A stretch of DNA of 64,000 nucleotides, taken from contig JASANC010000791.1 of the NCBI GenBank assembly GCA_030248135.1, positions 1-64,000 on the forward strand, in the 5' to 3' direction. The notes beneath the pieces are model-generated. The model was not told the DNA's origin, did not search any database, and saw only the letters and a list, made by a program, of their open reading frames with translations. Shown piece after piece: positions 10,945 through 29,318 of this stretch; position 1 is the stretch's first letter, and every line of letters begins with the position of its first letter. Origin of the DNA: Theristus sp. LFF4_11 (lineage: Eukaryota > Nematoda > Chromadorea > Monhysterida > Xyalidae). A program made the position numbers and the translations under genes.

Positions 10945-11239
10945 GGTGTACCCCCCACCCCCCCCTCGCCCACGGTACTGGTATGTATACAAATCTTGGC
11001 TGTTGGCTTACCATTTCCGATGCAGATAAGGTTACGACGAGACGATTCGCCTCGCAATCTGAATTGAATTGTGAGCGTCTAGGGTTCTAAAAAAATAAAA
11101 ATCCCGATTTTTTAATTAAAAAAAATTAAAAAAATTTAATAATACAAGTGTCACAAAAAAAGCATTTTCAAGCTTTGCCTACATTACTAAACCAAAGCCA
11201 AGTTTACAGTTTGTTTTGTTGTTTAGTTCGGTTTCAATG

Positions 11240-11375
11240 AAGTCATTGTAAGTTCCTAATCCTAAGCCCAATCCTAATCCTAATGAAGTCGTTGTAGGTT
11301 CCTAATCCTAAACCTAATGTCCTAATCCTAATCCTAAGTGAAGCCTTTTTAACAAAGTGAAAGTGCCTTGATTGA
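11240..11375 (+). repeat. Partial copy of the CCTAAT-hexamer repeat
   Basis: Two adjacent blocks of GTTCCTAATCCTAA-type sequence, each preceded by a GAAGTC(A/G)TTGTA(A/G) phrase, followed by a variant of the AAGCCTTTTT block of the repeat at 2480. It lies between AT-rich arms that start TAGGGTTC near 11081 and end GAACCCTA near 11574. These may be an older transposon, but no target duplication could be found. Confidence 0.6.
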
Positions 11376-11763
11376 CAGCTTTGTTGAAGGGGTGAAACAT
11401 TGGGATCAGGGATCAGCTCCAGCTCCGGTTTAGCTTTGTAGTTTTACGCATTTTCAAATGAAAGTACAATTTTGATGCTCAAAATTCGTTTTTACTTAAT
11501 TAAAAAATTAATTAAAAAATCCCGATTTTTTAAAAGAATTTTTTTAAGTTTAAAAAAATTTCGAACCCTATGTATGAGGGTCCGAGCTGCTTAGTTTGCA
11601 AGCGCTACGTTGTCTGGTTGCTATTTCGTGTCGTGTCGGTCGCTGCGGCATCTCAGAATTGATCGAATTTCAAGCCGGTATGTTACCGGCTTTTGGTCGT
11701 TACCGCTTTCGAGCGCGTTGAGTTGAAATGAATTGAGAATTGAGTTAGTCTTCAGTAGCGAAA

Positions 11764-12160
11764 GTGCGGGGGGTGGGGGGGGGGGTCCACCCCCCCTCAG
11801 CCGAAAATCCTGCCCGTGCACGGGCAGATACCCGTGTACCCCCCCCCCCCCTTTACCTCGACACGGGTACTAGACTCCCCCCACCCCCCTCCGCGAGAAC
11901 ACCCCGGATCGCACCCCCCCTCACGGTGGTCAATCTCATCTCAATTTTTTCCAAAAATACCGTAATTTTTGCATTTTTCTTGACGTTTGTGTCTGTCCCT
12001 GCATAGATTTTGTTGTTTCTGACCAAACAAGCAGCTTGTTTGCACAAAATATTCTGTATTTTACAAGAATTTCTGTGTTTTTCTAAGGCAAAAATTTGGT
12101 ATTACCCGTGCGATCCCGTGACCCCCATTTTTCGGGCCGGGGGGGCCCCCCCCCGGGGTT
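11764..12160. repeat. Second G/C-run cluster
   Basis: Runs of G or C of 6-13 recur at 11768-11930 and 12118-12160, with a duplicated GCCCGTGCACGGGC palindrome and CACGGGTA phrases. No supported gene. It resembles the block at 8.5-9.9 kb in composition but not in the linking phrases. Confidence 0.6.
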
Positions 12161-12455
12161 AGTCTTCACTTCAGCTGGGGACAATTAGTGACGTTTTGGG
12201 GGTCAAACAAAACACAAGAAGAGGTCGCATGTCAACAAAACAAAATCTGGAAAATTCCGCCATACGGGATTAATTCGGGAGGCGCTTGCATATCAAATGC
12301 AGTTCTTCGAACTTCCTGATTTATTTGGCACAACTTTGAAATTTAATTTTTTTGAACAAAAATGACGATTTTTGTTTTTTTTTACAATCCCAGAAGGAGG
12401 GAAATTGGGAAAACGACGTAGACGACGTTTACTTCTATTCTGAACGGACGTTGCG

Positions 12456-18533
<6,078 letters not shown>

Positions 18534-19676
18534 GTCTGAAGCATTCTCGTTGCTGCACTTGCTCTTAAACACATTTTCCGATCAATCTCAGATGAAGAAG
18601 AAATGTTTTTGTTGTCTGTTACTCGTTTCTCTGTGTTCATATGGTTGATGTCGGTGTATTGTGTGTGTGTGTTTGTTTTCAGCTTTTGGATTGCCTGGTT
18701 TTTTTATTTTATTCAGACCTGATTGGGTTAAAAACTTTTCTTGCTAACCGGAAAATGTGAAACTGAGCAAAAATGATTTGTTTCGTGCGGAGAAACTTTT
18801 TTGTAATACCGTAATAGTACATCAACGCTATCTTGCATGTTCGTTTTAGGTGCGTTAGTGATTTCATCAGTTCATAAGTTATAATCGCCAATTTTGAGTT
18901 TTGCGGAGTTCGGACCGGAAATTCTTTTGTTTTTTTTGCACCCGCATAAAAAATTTACGAAACGGAAAACTACGACAAAAATTGAGGTGTTTTTTGGTTC
19001 AAGAATTCATTTCGACGTCACGATATTTTAGTTACGGGTGCTTTATCGTTGGTTCACACTCTGTGACGGTTTGTCGTCAAAACTTAATTTTTCACCTGGC
19101 AGTTTGTTTGGACATCATAACACAATAACGTGTTTTCTGAAAATACTGATTCCTGAACATCGATGTTTTTGGAACTTTCTTTCAATTTGGCGTGTGATTT
19201 TTTCTTGGATTCGTTTTTTTTTCTTCCGAACGGTAGCACGATAGCATTGCGTTATTTTTTGTAACTGGAACGAAACAAATTCATTTTCAGCCTCGCATGA
19301 AATCTTGATTTACTTTTCACATTTTCTTGATGGAACCCGTGTCAATCTGTTCGTGTTCTTTGTGGCTTTGTTTTTTTTTGAAAAAGTTGGTAATGTTGCA
19401 TTTCATTGTTTTCGCGTTGTGTTCCGTGTACGTTGCACAAATAAAGCTGAAAATGTCACAGGTTGCCTTGTGTGCTTCTGTGTGCTGTTGCTTGACAGCC
19501 AGCACTGGAGCGAAATCGCACGCCAGTGTTGCTATTATCATTTTTTTATCTGTAGCTCTCGCCACAGGTTTCAATCTCGATGGTGACATCTGTAAAAGTA
19601 CCCAACCCGGTGGTTTAGTAGGCGTGTATGAACGGCTGCTTACCCTAGGTCCAATGAGCCTGGGTCCACTACAGGG
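18534..19676. other. Intergenic region between the MBT and DHHC genes
   Basis: No supported gene. The sequence is T-rich after 18.6 kb and includes a (GT)n stretch near 18659-18674. A continuous frame through 19327-19734 runs into a transposon end and is not regarded as coding. Confidence 0.45.
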
Positions 19677-19684
19677 GGTGGGAC

Positions 19685-20806
19685 CTAGGTTTTTTTTCAA
19701 AAAGTCGGTTCTGCAATTTGCAGAAATTTGGTAAAAAATTTCTGCAAATGAAATTTGGTTTCTGCAAATTTCAAAAACATGACGAAAATGGTTTTTGTGC
19801 TTGTTTAATGTCATTTTTTTCGTTCTGAGCATCATTTCTTAACGATGCTCAGAGTTGCAATTGCCAATTGCATCGTTTTACCGCAGAATTTTTCAAAGAT
19901 TCAGAAAAAACACCAAAACCAAACCAGATTGCCAAACCAAACAAATCACCAATCTTTCGTTTCAAATCATTCAACGTAACAACAACACAATCATATCAAA
20001 TGAGAACCCTCATTGCTCAAATTTCGCAATCAAAGCGATGGGCTTCGATCGGTTCGAAGTTCTCAAAGGTGCAAAGGTGTACGGTTTGATTTTGTATTGC
20101 CTCTTTGTTTTCATCCCCAGATACTGCATGCTTGCCTGCAGTTATACTCGGACCAGGGAATTGAATTCGTTCGCATTTGAATCGTTTCCATTCGTCAGCG
20201 ATGCTGCCCTTGCCCGGAAAAATTGATGAATAAAACAAGTGCAGATATGGCAGATCGGCAATTCCGTACGCTAGCAGCTGTTCAGATCCATCTCAGACGG
20301 TAGAATATTTTGGCAGTTTTGAGAACACTGTGCGCATCTTCGAATAGGTTGCTGAGATTCTCGACCAGCTCGACGACAAACTTGCGCACCGTACCTCCGC
20401 CAATGTCTTACCTATTTTTGCATCTTCTGTTGTGTCGATGATGTATCACTTCATTCTAATTCCAAACAGAAAGCCTAACAGCAAACAATAATTTTCGATT
20501 TGATCTGATTCTGTTTTACTTTTCGAATTTGAAATACTCCGAATTTATTTACGAAGGCAAAACAAAACGCCAATCATTGCGCTACAGCAACCGCCGAAAC
20601 AGCTGTTTTTTGACAAAAAAAAAACTTTGAAATTTCTTCCATGTTGATGTGAAACTTCAGTCAAGCGCTAAGCACAAAATGAATATTGCAAAACCAAAGT
20701 TTGTATGCAAATCTGTTTCTGCAATTTGCAGAAATCTGCTAAAAAATTTCTGCAAACGGTCCAAAATTTCTGCAAAAAACCGACGTTTTTCTGCAAAAAA
20801 AACCCA
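19685..20806. mobile_element. 1.12-kb non-autonomous element with TTTCTGCAAA-rich ends
   Basis: Left end CTAGGTTTTTTTT and right end AAAAAAAACCCA are imperfect inverted repeats. The 8-bp GGTGGGAC occurs at 19677-19684 and again at 20807-20814. Both subterminal regions carry several TTTCTGCAAA / TTTGCAGAAA decamers in opposite orientations, like transposase-binding sites. The interior shows no transposase. The hAT assignment rests only on the 8-bp duplication. Confidence 0.7.
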
Positions 20807-21290
20807 GGTGGGACTGGGCAGCTTGCTCCGTTCTGTCCTGGGGCCAGTTTTGAAAAACTTAGCAGTCCAATAGTGCTGCGCCACCAGCCGTCTGGATAAA
20901 TTCATGAATCAACAATGTTCAGTTTTCCCGCACATCACGTTGAAGAGCAGAGCGCTGAAAAAAACGAGCTGAAAAGACTGACTGAGTTATGATGGTTGTT
21001 TTTTATTTCAGTCAGGGGGCTCAATGGTGTATGTAACACTATTGGACCACGAAGCCTTCATGTAAAACTGGACCCTGTGACTGGGGGTACCAGACACCCG
21101 ACAGAGCTCTATCTCAGTGGCTTTCGGTTGCTCTGTACCGAAAGGCAGCGAACCCGAAAACCAAGGGATACACTGGCGGCGATTTGGTTGTTTTTTCAAA
21201 TAAAAAATCATGGAAAAAAGTTCTCTGTTGAGTGCGAGTACGTTGCGCGTGCGCATGCCCCATGAGAATGCGTGATCACTGGATGGTGAC

Positions 21291-24200
21291 ATGAAAGCAT
21301 CCCCGGTGCAAGCGAGCATCCACGACCGTCACCACATTGCCAGCCCGCCAAACGCCACTGCCAGTGTGCCCGTGCGTGCCGCTGGTTCAACCACCACTGT
21401 GAACACAGTCTCCTCTGCTGACATTGCAAACAATCGAATGGTTGCGTGGGCGCATTTTCTGTTATTCAGTTTTTTTGGTTTTTGTGATTTCACACTCAAA
21501 TTCTTGAGGTGCTTTCTTGAAGTATGAGTTTAAAAATGGTGCATTTTTATAAAACGAAATATGCTGTGTGATTCTCTGCATTCATAAAACGGCCTGTTTC
21601 AGTGCTAGCAATATGCCGTGTGCTTTCTGCCAGAAATTCCTATCGTGTCGCGTCATCTTTTTTTCAATTTCACGATTAGTGTCTTCGCAGAAGTGCGCCG
21701 AGTCGACGGCAGCGACGGTGGGCGGTGCGCAGGCGTCATCGAGCGCCATGGACGCCGACGACATGGACATCGTGAAGGCGACACAGTACGGACACGTGGA
21801 CAGGTGCAAGCGGCTGATCGAGTCCGGGCACGTGCACGCGACGCATCGGGACGCGGACGACTGCACGCTGCTGCACTGGGCGGCGATCAACAATCGCAAG
21901 GAGCTCGCATTGTGCGTGCGGGGGTGCCACTTGGGCACTGTGCCGTTCACTTTTGGTGGCTGAGTGACTGCACTGCGTTTGAATGTGGTGTGCTGAGTGG
22001 TGCTACCATCGAATGCAACCGAACCAACCGTAGAAAAGCAACGCCATGGTTGAAGAAAGCTGCAGCCATCCAACCAATTTAGTTCGCGGAAAGCAGGAAG
22101 CACCGATGAGACCGTATGAACAGCTTGTTGTGCGGAGACCCAGACCATAAGTCATCAAACAGTCGAAAAAAATTTTAGACACTAATTTGCTAGCTTGATA
22201 CTGGAGAAGGCTGCTGCCAGCTCATTTGTTATTGCGAAAAGTTGGCTGAAAAACTGTCGTTAGGATGGTTGAATGTGCACAACTCTTTTTTGCTCTTTTG
22301 TAGATACTATTTATCGAAAGGTGCCGAGATCAACGCCATTGGTGGCATTCTACAGTCAACGCCGTTGCACTGGGCCACAAGACAGGGCCATCTGCGTATG
22401 GTCGTGTTGCTGATGCAGCATGGAGCTGACGCAATGTTGCACGACATTGAAGGTGAGCTGATGCCATGTTGCACGATATTGAAGGTGATTTGACGCACAC
22501 TCACGGCAGAGCTTTGACGAACAGTATTAGTTGACACAGTAGGATCGGAGCTGTTTGCTGCTTGGCTCTGGTCTACAGTGGTGCAGTTTCCGAATGGAAA
22601 ATCTTACTTTCTAAACTGGCACTGGCGAAACTACAGGTGACTAATCGATTGATTTGTTTGTGCCGTGGCAGGCTTCACCGCGATGCACATTGCCGTGCAG
22701 TTCGGCCACACGCCCATCGTCGCGTACATGGTCGCCAGCGGACTGTCCGTGGACGCACGTGACTCCACTGGCATGACGTTGCTCATGTGGGCCGCTTACA
22801 AAGTGCACACGTGCGTTCGCTTTGCGCACACGTTCACGGTTGTGTTTGCAACTGGCCCTCCGCTTACAGCAACTCGAACGCAGTTCAAACCAGGCAGCAA
22901 CCTGGTGTCCCGTGGCGATCCATTTTGACTAGAACATTCGTTCCGAGAATCAATACTCATTGGTGCAGTTTTTTGCACGCACTGATTCGTTGTATTGTGT
23001 CCATGCCATGCAGTGATTCAGTGTCGCCAATATTGGACCTGGAGTAGACCTTAGTCCGTCTGTGGGCTGGGCTGTGGATCCATTGAGCGAAATTTGCAAA
23101 ACACGGCTTCCAGGAATGACCCACTGAAACTGTTGGTCACCCTGGGCGCCGATCTCTCGCTGAGCGACCTCACCTACGGCAACACCGCGTTGCACTGGGC
23201 TGCTCAACAGGCGAATCACACGACGCTCGCGCTGCTGCTCAAACTGAACGCCAGTGTTGCGCCACGCAACAATGAGGTGCAGCGAAATGACGGGCTTGTG
23301 TCGCTTGGGCAAGCAGTTTATATGTCGCTCAACTCGAGAAACGAATTGTGGTCTGCATTCGCTCAAAAACGAAGAGATTGCGAGCTGATTGGCTCTTGCT
23401 GATACGAACTTGATTGTTGGCTGTTTGTTCTGTAACCGTTTCATTGTTCAGTTACTACGTCTAGCGCATGAAATGATTGCGTTTGAATGTTTGCCACGTG
23501 ATTGATTGCAAGCGTACGTTTGCCCAACGGTACGCCGTAAACTGCAGGGCGACTCAGCGTTGGACGTTGCCGTGAAACGCGGCGACCGATGGATGATGAC
23601 GCGTCTGGAGTCGGCCGCCAAGCAGCAGGGCCTGCTCTCGTCAAACATCATTGAGCGATTGCGCTTTAATCGAGTACGTCAATCAGTGGTGCATGCGTTT
23701 GTTCACAATTCAAAGTTGCATGCCTGGCGCGCTGATTGGCTGTATGGCGACGCTGTTTGTAACCATACCATGCCAGAACCGGTATTCATCCAGCAGACCG
23801 GTCACCCAGCAGACCGGTCACCCAGTAGACCGGTCACACCAGAGAACTTCGTTCTGTTATCTGTTTTAACATGCAACTTGTGAAGTGAAATACTGAGTTT
23901 CGGCTATGGGAATACGGTAACGACTATTTTGGGTCTTGGCACGATGTTCCCTGATCATCAAGCATCAGCACTGAAACACAATTATTGTACTCTTGGAACA
24001 TATTTTTTTCACGATTATCCTCGTTGAAGGCTTGCGAAGCCTTAGGGCACCTACAGAATTGTGTTGCAACATAAAGGAGTTGTGCAATAACAAAATTTCA
24101 TTAAAAATCCTTGACAATCAGGAAAGATCGTGTCGAGACCCAAAGTGGTAGTTACAGTACTCTGCTGGGTGACCGGTCTGCTGGGTGACCGGTCTGCTGG

Positions 24201-27048
24201 GTGACCAGTCTACTGGATGAATACCCCAGAACCAACCAGTGTTGCTTTACGTGGGATCAAGTGAACTAACGTTCATTAGTTGCTGAAAACAGTTTTTCTT
24301 TCCTTCACAGTACATTTCACCGCATTCTCGAATGTCCCCTTTTCAGACATTCCTTCGCAACTATTTCCTTGTGTATCCGTTCTTTGTGTTCGCCATTTTC
24401 GGCGCCATTTTACACGTTGACATTCCGCTGTGGTGGCGTATGCTGCTGTTGCTGGTGTTTGGCGTGATCGCCAGGGTCGCATTCACGTGAGTCACTTGGC
24501 GGTCTCAGTGCGAAGTTTTGGTCAATGTGATCCGTGCGGTTTGTTTGTTTGCGCACACCATACCGTACGTTGACCTAGTGGACCGTAGTACCGAACAGCT
24601 TGCAACTTGCCGCAAGTCGATTTGCGGTTACTTGCACCGTGTTACAGCTACGGTCCGTCAGCCACATCGTCGCAAAGCTGTTATGTCCAGTCCACCAATA
24701 ACCAACAAACCGTCACAGTTAACTGTTGCTTGATGATTGGCTACTTTCACCAAGCGCACTTAATCATAAACTCGTTTGTTCATCAGTTCCAACCACATGT
24801 CGGTTTGTATGATCTAAGTCAAATGTCACCTAATACAGCATTCACACTTTCAGCACATTTTCCTCGAACGATCACACGACGTTTCTGATCGTGCCGCTCG
24901 GCATCTACATGTGCACATTCAGTTTCCTGATGGTCACCTATCTCTGGTATTTGTACCCGTTGACCGGCTGGTTCATGCAGGCGTTCATGTGGATCCTATT
25001 ACTCTTGGACATGTACGCATTCTTTTGGACGTGGCTTGGCGATCCCGGCTTCATATCGACGTCGCATAAAGTTGGTCGGGTGTGGAGCTGCTGGGTCGGT
25101 ATGGCAGACGTTTGGTCGCTCAGTGTTCTTGGTTGTTGTTTATCACGGTTTCACTGCCCTACTTGAAATAGTCAAACAGACATTTGCATTTTTGCAAGCA
25201 TCATGGAACACCAAAAGCTACTTTAATGCATACCGTTCGAAATCCGTTCGTTTTCTTCATACACACGTTCAACCTGAACGCCAGGAGCAATGTGCGACCA
25301 TCGTCGAGTTGGCGACGACCGAAACGGAGAAGGGCACGTCAACACTGACTGGTGGCACGTTCTGCACCACTTGCTTGGTTGGTGAAGTTGGAACTGAACT
25401 GTTGCTCGTGCTCGTGGCATCAAGTGTCATATCAATGTCGCATACCATGATAACGTGCGACAACACCTCATGCCACGAACGCGACCAGCTGCACTTTGAA
25501 TGCACCAATGCGACTCCATTGCCCTCAATGCCACCGTCAGATCCGTCGTCCACCCCGTTCGAAGCACTGCTCCATTTGCGACCGCTGCGTTGCCAAGTTC
25601 GACCACCACTGTCCGTGGGTGGACAACTGCGTCGCAGCAAAGAACCACCGACTGTTCGTCTGTCATCTCGGCTTCACCGCGGTGTCGCTCGTGTTGCCGG
25701 TGTATGGAACGTTGCTCTGTGAGTGAAATGATTGCAATTATTGATTGGAACACTGTCAAATGTGGTATATGGATTTGGGATCACAAATGCGCACACTTCA
25801 ACACCTTCATTACATACAGTTTTCCAGTCAATCTCGCTAATATTAGCAACTAGCTGATTGGTTGGTCATGGCAACTCTCAGCGCTGATTGGTTAATCATG
25901 AGGTGTTCTCAGCGCAGCGCTGATTGGTTGATCATCACGTCATGTTTGCGTCATGTTGCATTTTTCAGATGGACTGTAGGTTGACTAAAATCTGATTGAT
26001 TTTACAGATTGTTGATTGGCTTTTCAGACACTTTTAAGCTCTTTATTGTGCTCAATTGTGGTTCAGTACTCAAGAAGTGCACATCCCGGATGAGACCACA
26101 TCCCTTTTCGATCTGCTGCTGCTGGCTTTGGCGCACTGCAGAGAGTCCCCGCGTGCGCAGAGATTGCCAGATTTGTGTGAGTGGCTTGCAATTGAACATG
26201 CTCGCTTGCTGTGTCGCCCAGACTGGCGCTACGAGTGCGGCGGCGTCTCTTTGCACAGCGCGCTGCACTGCCACCGCTGGCTGACCTACTGCGCGGTGCA
26301 GTCGTTCTGCCACGTCTGGTGGGTCGCCTCGATGTTCGTCTGCCAAATCTACCAGGTCGCAATGTCCATCACCACCAACGAGCGAATAAACGCCTATCGA
26401 TATCCGCATTTTCGCCTCGGCAACAATCGATTCGTCTTCAAGAGTCCGTTCTCGTGAGTGACACCGCGCTTACGGCGGGTTTTCGTTCTTTCGGGCTTTT
26501 TTATGTTGGTTTTTTGGATTACCCACAACTCTTTTTCTTCTGACCGTTTTCGGAAAGATTAACACACCAAACTCCAGTTGGGATTTAACGATTGGATGGC
26601 TGACCATCCCGTGGTCGAACAACACCGTTTGTCATGTAAGAGAAGTCCCGCTGTGACACCGAGCACCAGTGATCTAGCCCGATTTCGGTGTCCTTGCCCG
26701 ACGCTCGCCACATCGCTGAAAGGCAACGAATTAATCCGTGTTTTTAACTGAAAACCAGTGTGAGTTGAATCCGCTGCACACGAACGTTTGCTGCCGCCAG
26801 TGCTTTCGCAGGGAATTCTGCGATGACGAATAAAGATTCATTGTGTGCAGCGTTGCCCAGTGCAGTTGCACAGTGTCTGTGTTTTCAGCAAGGGCTGCCT
26901 GCGGAACTGCTTGGAGTTCTTCAATTGTTGGGTCGATCACACGACGCAGAACGAAGAATGGGAGCGGGTGCTGCTCAGGACGGAGAGTGCGGCGGATGAG
27001 ACGAAACTCGACATGGACAACCCGGCCGACGACACTGAAACCGTGTAG
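21291..27048 (+). CDS. Ankyrin-repeat DHHC palmitoyltransferase, HIP14/ZDHHC17 type (13 exons, 688 aa)
   Basis: Exons 21291-21440, 21691-21911, 22304-22452, 22672-22810, 23114-23276, 23548-23673, 24347-24486, 24854-25070, 25285-25377, 25541-25718, 26078-26176, 26222-26453 and 26889-27048 sum to 2,067 nt. The enzyme moves palmitate from its own DHHC cysteine to cysteines of membrane-associated substrates, usually at the Golgi. Residues 75-310 hold ankyrin repeats ([62 protein letters not shown]). Four membrane segments follow. The zinc-binding DHHC domain has [13 protein letters not shown] and then DHHCPW with the catalytic Cys at about residue 490. Two more membrane segments follow, then the TTNERIN motif of the family. 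Length is close to vertebrate HIP14 (about 630 aa), with a longer Ser/Thr/Ala-rich N-terminus. The splice between exons 10 and 11 is the least certain. Confidence 0.93.
22425..22488 (+). repeat. 32-bp tandem duplication across an exon-intron junction
   Basis: The end of exon 3 with its donor (ATGTTGCACGACATTGAAG then GTGAGC) is repeated directly downstream with few changes (ATGTTGCACGATATTGAAG then GTGATT). The second donor lies 32 nt further on, so its use would shift the frame. The first donor keeps the ankyrin repeat intact. Confidence 0.8.
23781..24225. mobile_element. 445-bp element with minisatellite termini and 8-bp target duplication
   Basis: The left end starts GGTATTCATCC and continues with three direct units of about 16 bp (CAGCAGACCGGTCACC). 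The right end holds the same array inverted and stops at GGATGAATACC. The flanking 8-mer CCAGAACC is perfect at 23773-23780 and 24226-24233. The interior has no gene. It lies in intron 6 of the DHHC gene. The superfamily is uncertain: 8 bp fits hAT, and GG ends with 8-bp duplications also fit Merlin. Confidence 0.88.
25817..25976. mobile_element. 160-bp TA-flanked MITE made of CTGATTGG units
   Basis: TA and CAG at the left (25815) and CTG and TA at the right (25978) frame three CTGATTGGTT units separated by CTCAGCGC-type sequence. The right end (complement CAGTCCATCTGAAAAATGCAAC) closely matches the left end of the member at 17671. It lies in intron 10 of the DHHC gene, in opposite orientation to that member. 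Confidence 0.78.
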
Positions 27049-29318
27049 CGATTGTGGTGGCGAGGTTGAACTGAAAAGGATAATGTCGGCAACTGTAGCT
27101 GTGAAGTTGTGTCGAAGAGAAGCATTTTGTACGCAATAAGGTTGGCATTTGATTCGTTGCTTTTAACGCTGAAGTTCTGCCCGTCTTCTACTTGTATGGA
27201 TATTGCTGATTCACCTGACAGGTGTATTTTGTTCTTTCGTTTGTATTTTTATTGCGATTTCCCCGTTTTATTTGTATCGTTTCATTCTCATGCAGTTTCA
27301 GCACAAACCAAGCCTAGTCATTTATTTGTGTCGTCATGTTTTGTTTTGTTTTTGCTTTTGGGTTATGCTCCTCACAGTGATGATGTCATATTTTAATATT
27401 TTTTTATTATGTAATATTTTTTATTTGTTCTTTTCGGTATGTTCGCTTCTTTCGGTGCAGAAAATCGGTTACCAATTGACAAGTGTTGTGGCAACAAACC
27501 AGTTTATTCATTCAGTCTTTTTACTATTTCTATTTGTCTTTTTAAAATTTGTCCCGTCTGTCCTGCTCCTGCATTTTGTTAGTGTTTCGATCAAATCGTT
27601 TTTTATTTATTTGTTTTTTATTTCATTGACATTGATCAAATGATCGGCTCACAGTAAAATCTAAAATCTTTGATTTCCCTGCATCGCACCTGTCCCGTCT
27701 GTGTTGTATCAATGTGGGTGAACAGCCATTTTTTGCGCTGTGTTGCAATTGTCTCTACATCCAAGTGCTGTTTTTTTTGTTTTTGTGCTTTTTGTACGCT
27801 GAATTAAAGAATCAAGATTCGCAGGCACATTATTACTGTATATTCTTCCGTCAAAACCATAATGATAAAATATTCTTGGAAGATTATTCTGCAAGTGCGA
27901 ACGAGAAATTCTGCATTACGATACCAGTCTAGATCAGCAGACCCCAAACGAATGTTGACGGCAATATCAGATTTTAAAAAATTGTCATGAGAGTAAACTA
28001 ACATTGGACTGTACCATTTCAATGAATGCGCAGATTGGATCAGGAATACAAATGGCGCAAGATTCACAGCGAAACAACCAAAAAACCTGGGCAAACTGTA
28101 TGTGTGCTCACGAAAAAAACCTTGTTTGTTTGTTTAATTTACGAAAAACGACGTCGTTGAGCGAGCCCGGGCAGAAGGATTTTCTAACAAGAACAACGCA
28201 AAAACTTGCGATGACAAGACAATCAATCAAGTTCGATTATTGCCAAAAATTGGCTTGCCATCATACAAAAAAGTTGCTGTAAAAAACATAAATCAATTCG
28301 CAAACGCCTACAAAAACTATCCGAGTGCGCTAAAATAAACTTTGCACAGCGTGTTTCGCATGTTACTGCACGCGACAATGGCAAAGTGTGCAGTATCGTA
28401 TGCTCATCTGGGTGTTTCAACAAAATAAAAACTTGCCTTGCAAGTGTTAGTTGAAACAAACTTCCATCCATGGTTTGTCATTGTAAAACAACGGATTCAA
28501 AAACGTTGCTGCATGCTCAAAAAGAGCCAAGGCGAACACTGTGCACTTCTCATGCGAATCGGTTGTTTGAAGCGTTCGGCACATTTTTCATAGCTTCGGC
28601 AAAAAAGTTGGCAATCATTCATCTAGTTTTCGGTTTTTGCCAAAATTTTACAGCAAACTGCACATCAGAGCTACAGTATGCGCAAACACACCTTGCTGCC
28701 TTTTGTGCCGAGCAAAGTACCAGGCGAATAAAAGATGTCTTACGAAAGCCAGCCACATATTTGAATGTGATGGCTGATTGGTGTTGCGCATGCGATTCAA
28801 CCAATGAGATCGCTCTTTACATGCCTCTCTTTCCACAATAAGATGCGATGCGACGATTGGTCATTGTGCTTTCTGCTTACTTGTTTTGATTTTCTAGATG
28901 AAGAGGAGTTGCTTGGTTATGAACGTTGTTTCAATGACACTTTTGCACAATTTGATTTTTTTGGTTGTTGGTTCTGTCTGGGCGTTTGGAATTGTTTGCA
29001 ACATTAGCAAAAAATGGGTATTTTGAGAAAAGACCATGAATTCAAAAGTACCATCACATGGTTTATTTGAACTTGTTTTGGCAAAACTGATAACAGTGCG
29101 AAAATGATACAATTGAAAGTTGCGCCGTTCGGTCAGATAAAGTGGGCGCAAAATCGGATTATCAAGAAAAAAACCGTTTATTTATTTCTTCCCGTGTTCA
29201 GAATAAACTTGTGTTCTTCGCTCAAAAAAAACTTATCTGAAAAACATAAAAGCACCCAGTGCCAAAAATTGTCTGTAACATAAAGATTGCGTGTGAGAGT
29301 GCAGAGCAAGCGAGCAAC
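27049..29318. other. Intergenic gap downstream of the DHHC gene
   Basis: The first 600 bp are very T-rich and probably include the 3' UTR of the palmitoyltransferase gene; a possible AATAA-type signal is near 27136. The rest has no exon that I can support. Short frames at 28470-28841 and elsewhere lack splice or compositional support. Confidence 0.4.

Noticed and set aside
11081..11578. Possible hAT-like element with TAGGGTTC / GAACCCTA ends
   Set aside because: No 8-bp or TA duplication could be found at the ends, so it is mentioned only as a possible old repeat.
19327..19734. 135-codon frame ending in a transposon end
   Set aside because: The last part is the terminal sequence of the element at 19685, and the remainder has no recognisable domain.
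26560..26720. Stretch with GATGGCTGACC, resembling a 5S rRNA internal control box
   Set aside because: Only the short box-like part resembles 5S; the rest does not follow the 5S pattern, so no RNA gene is called.
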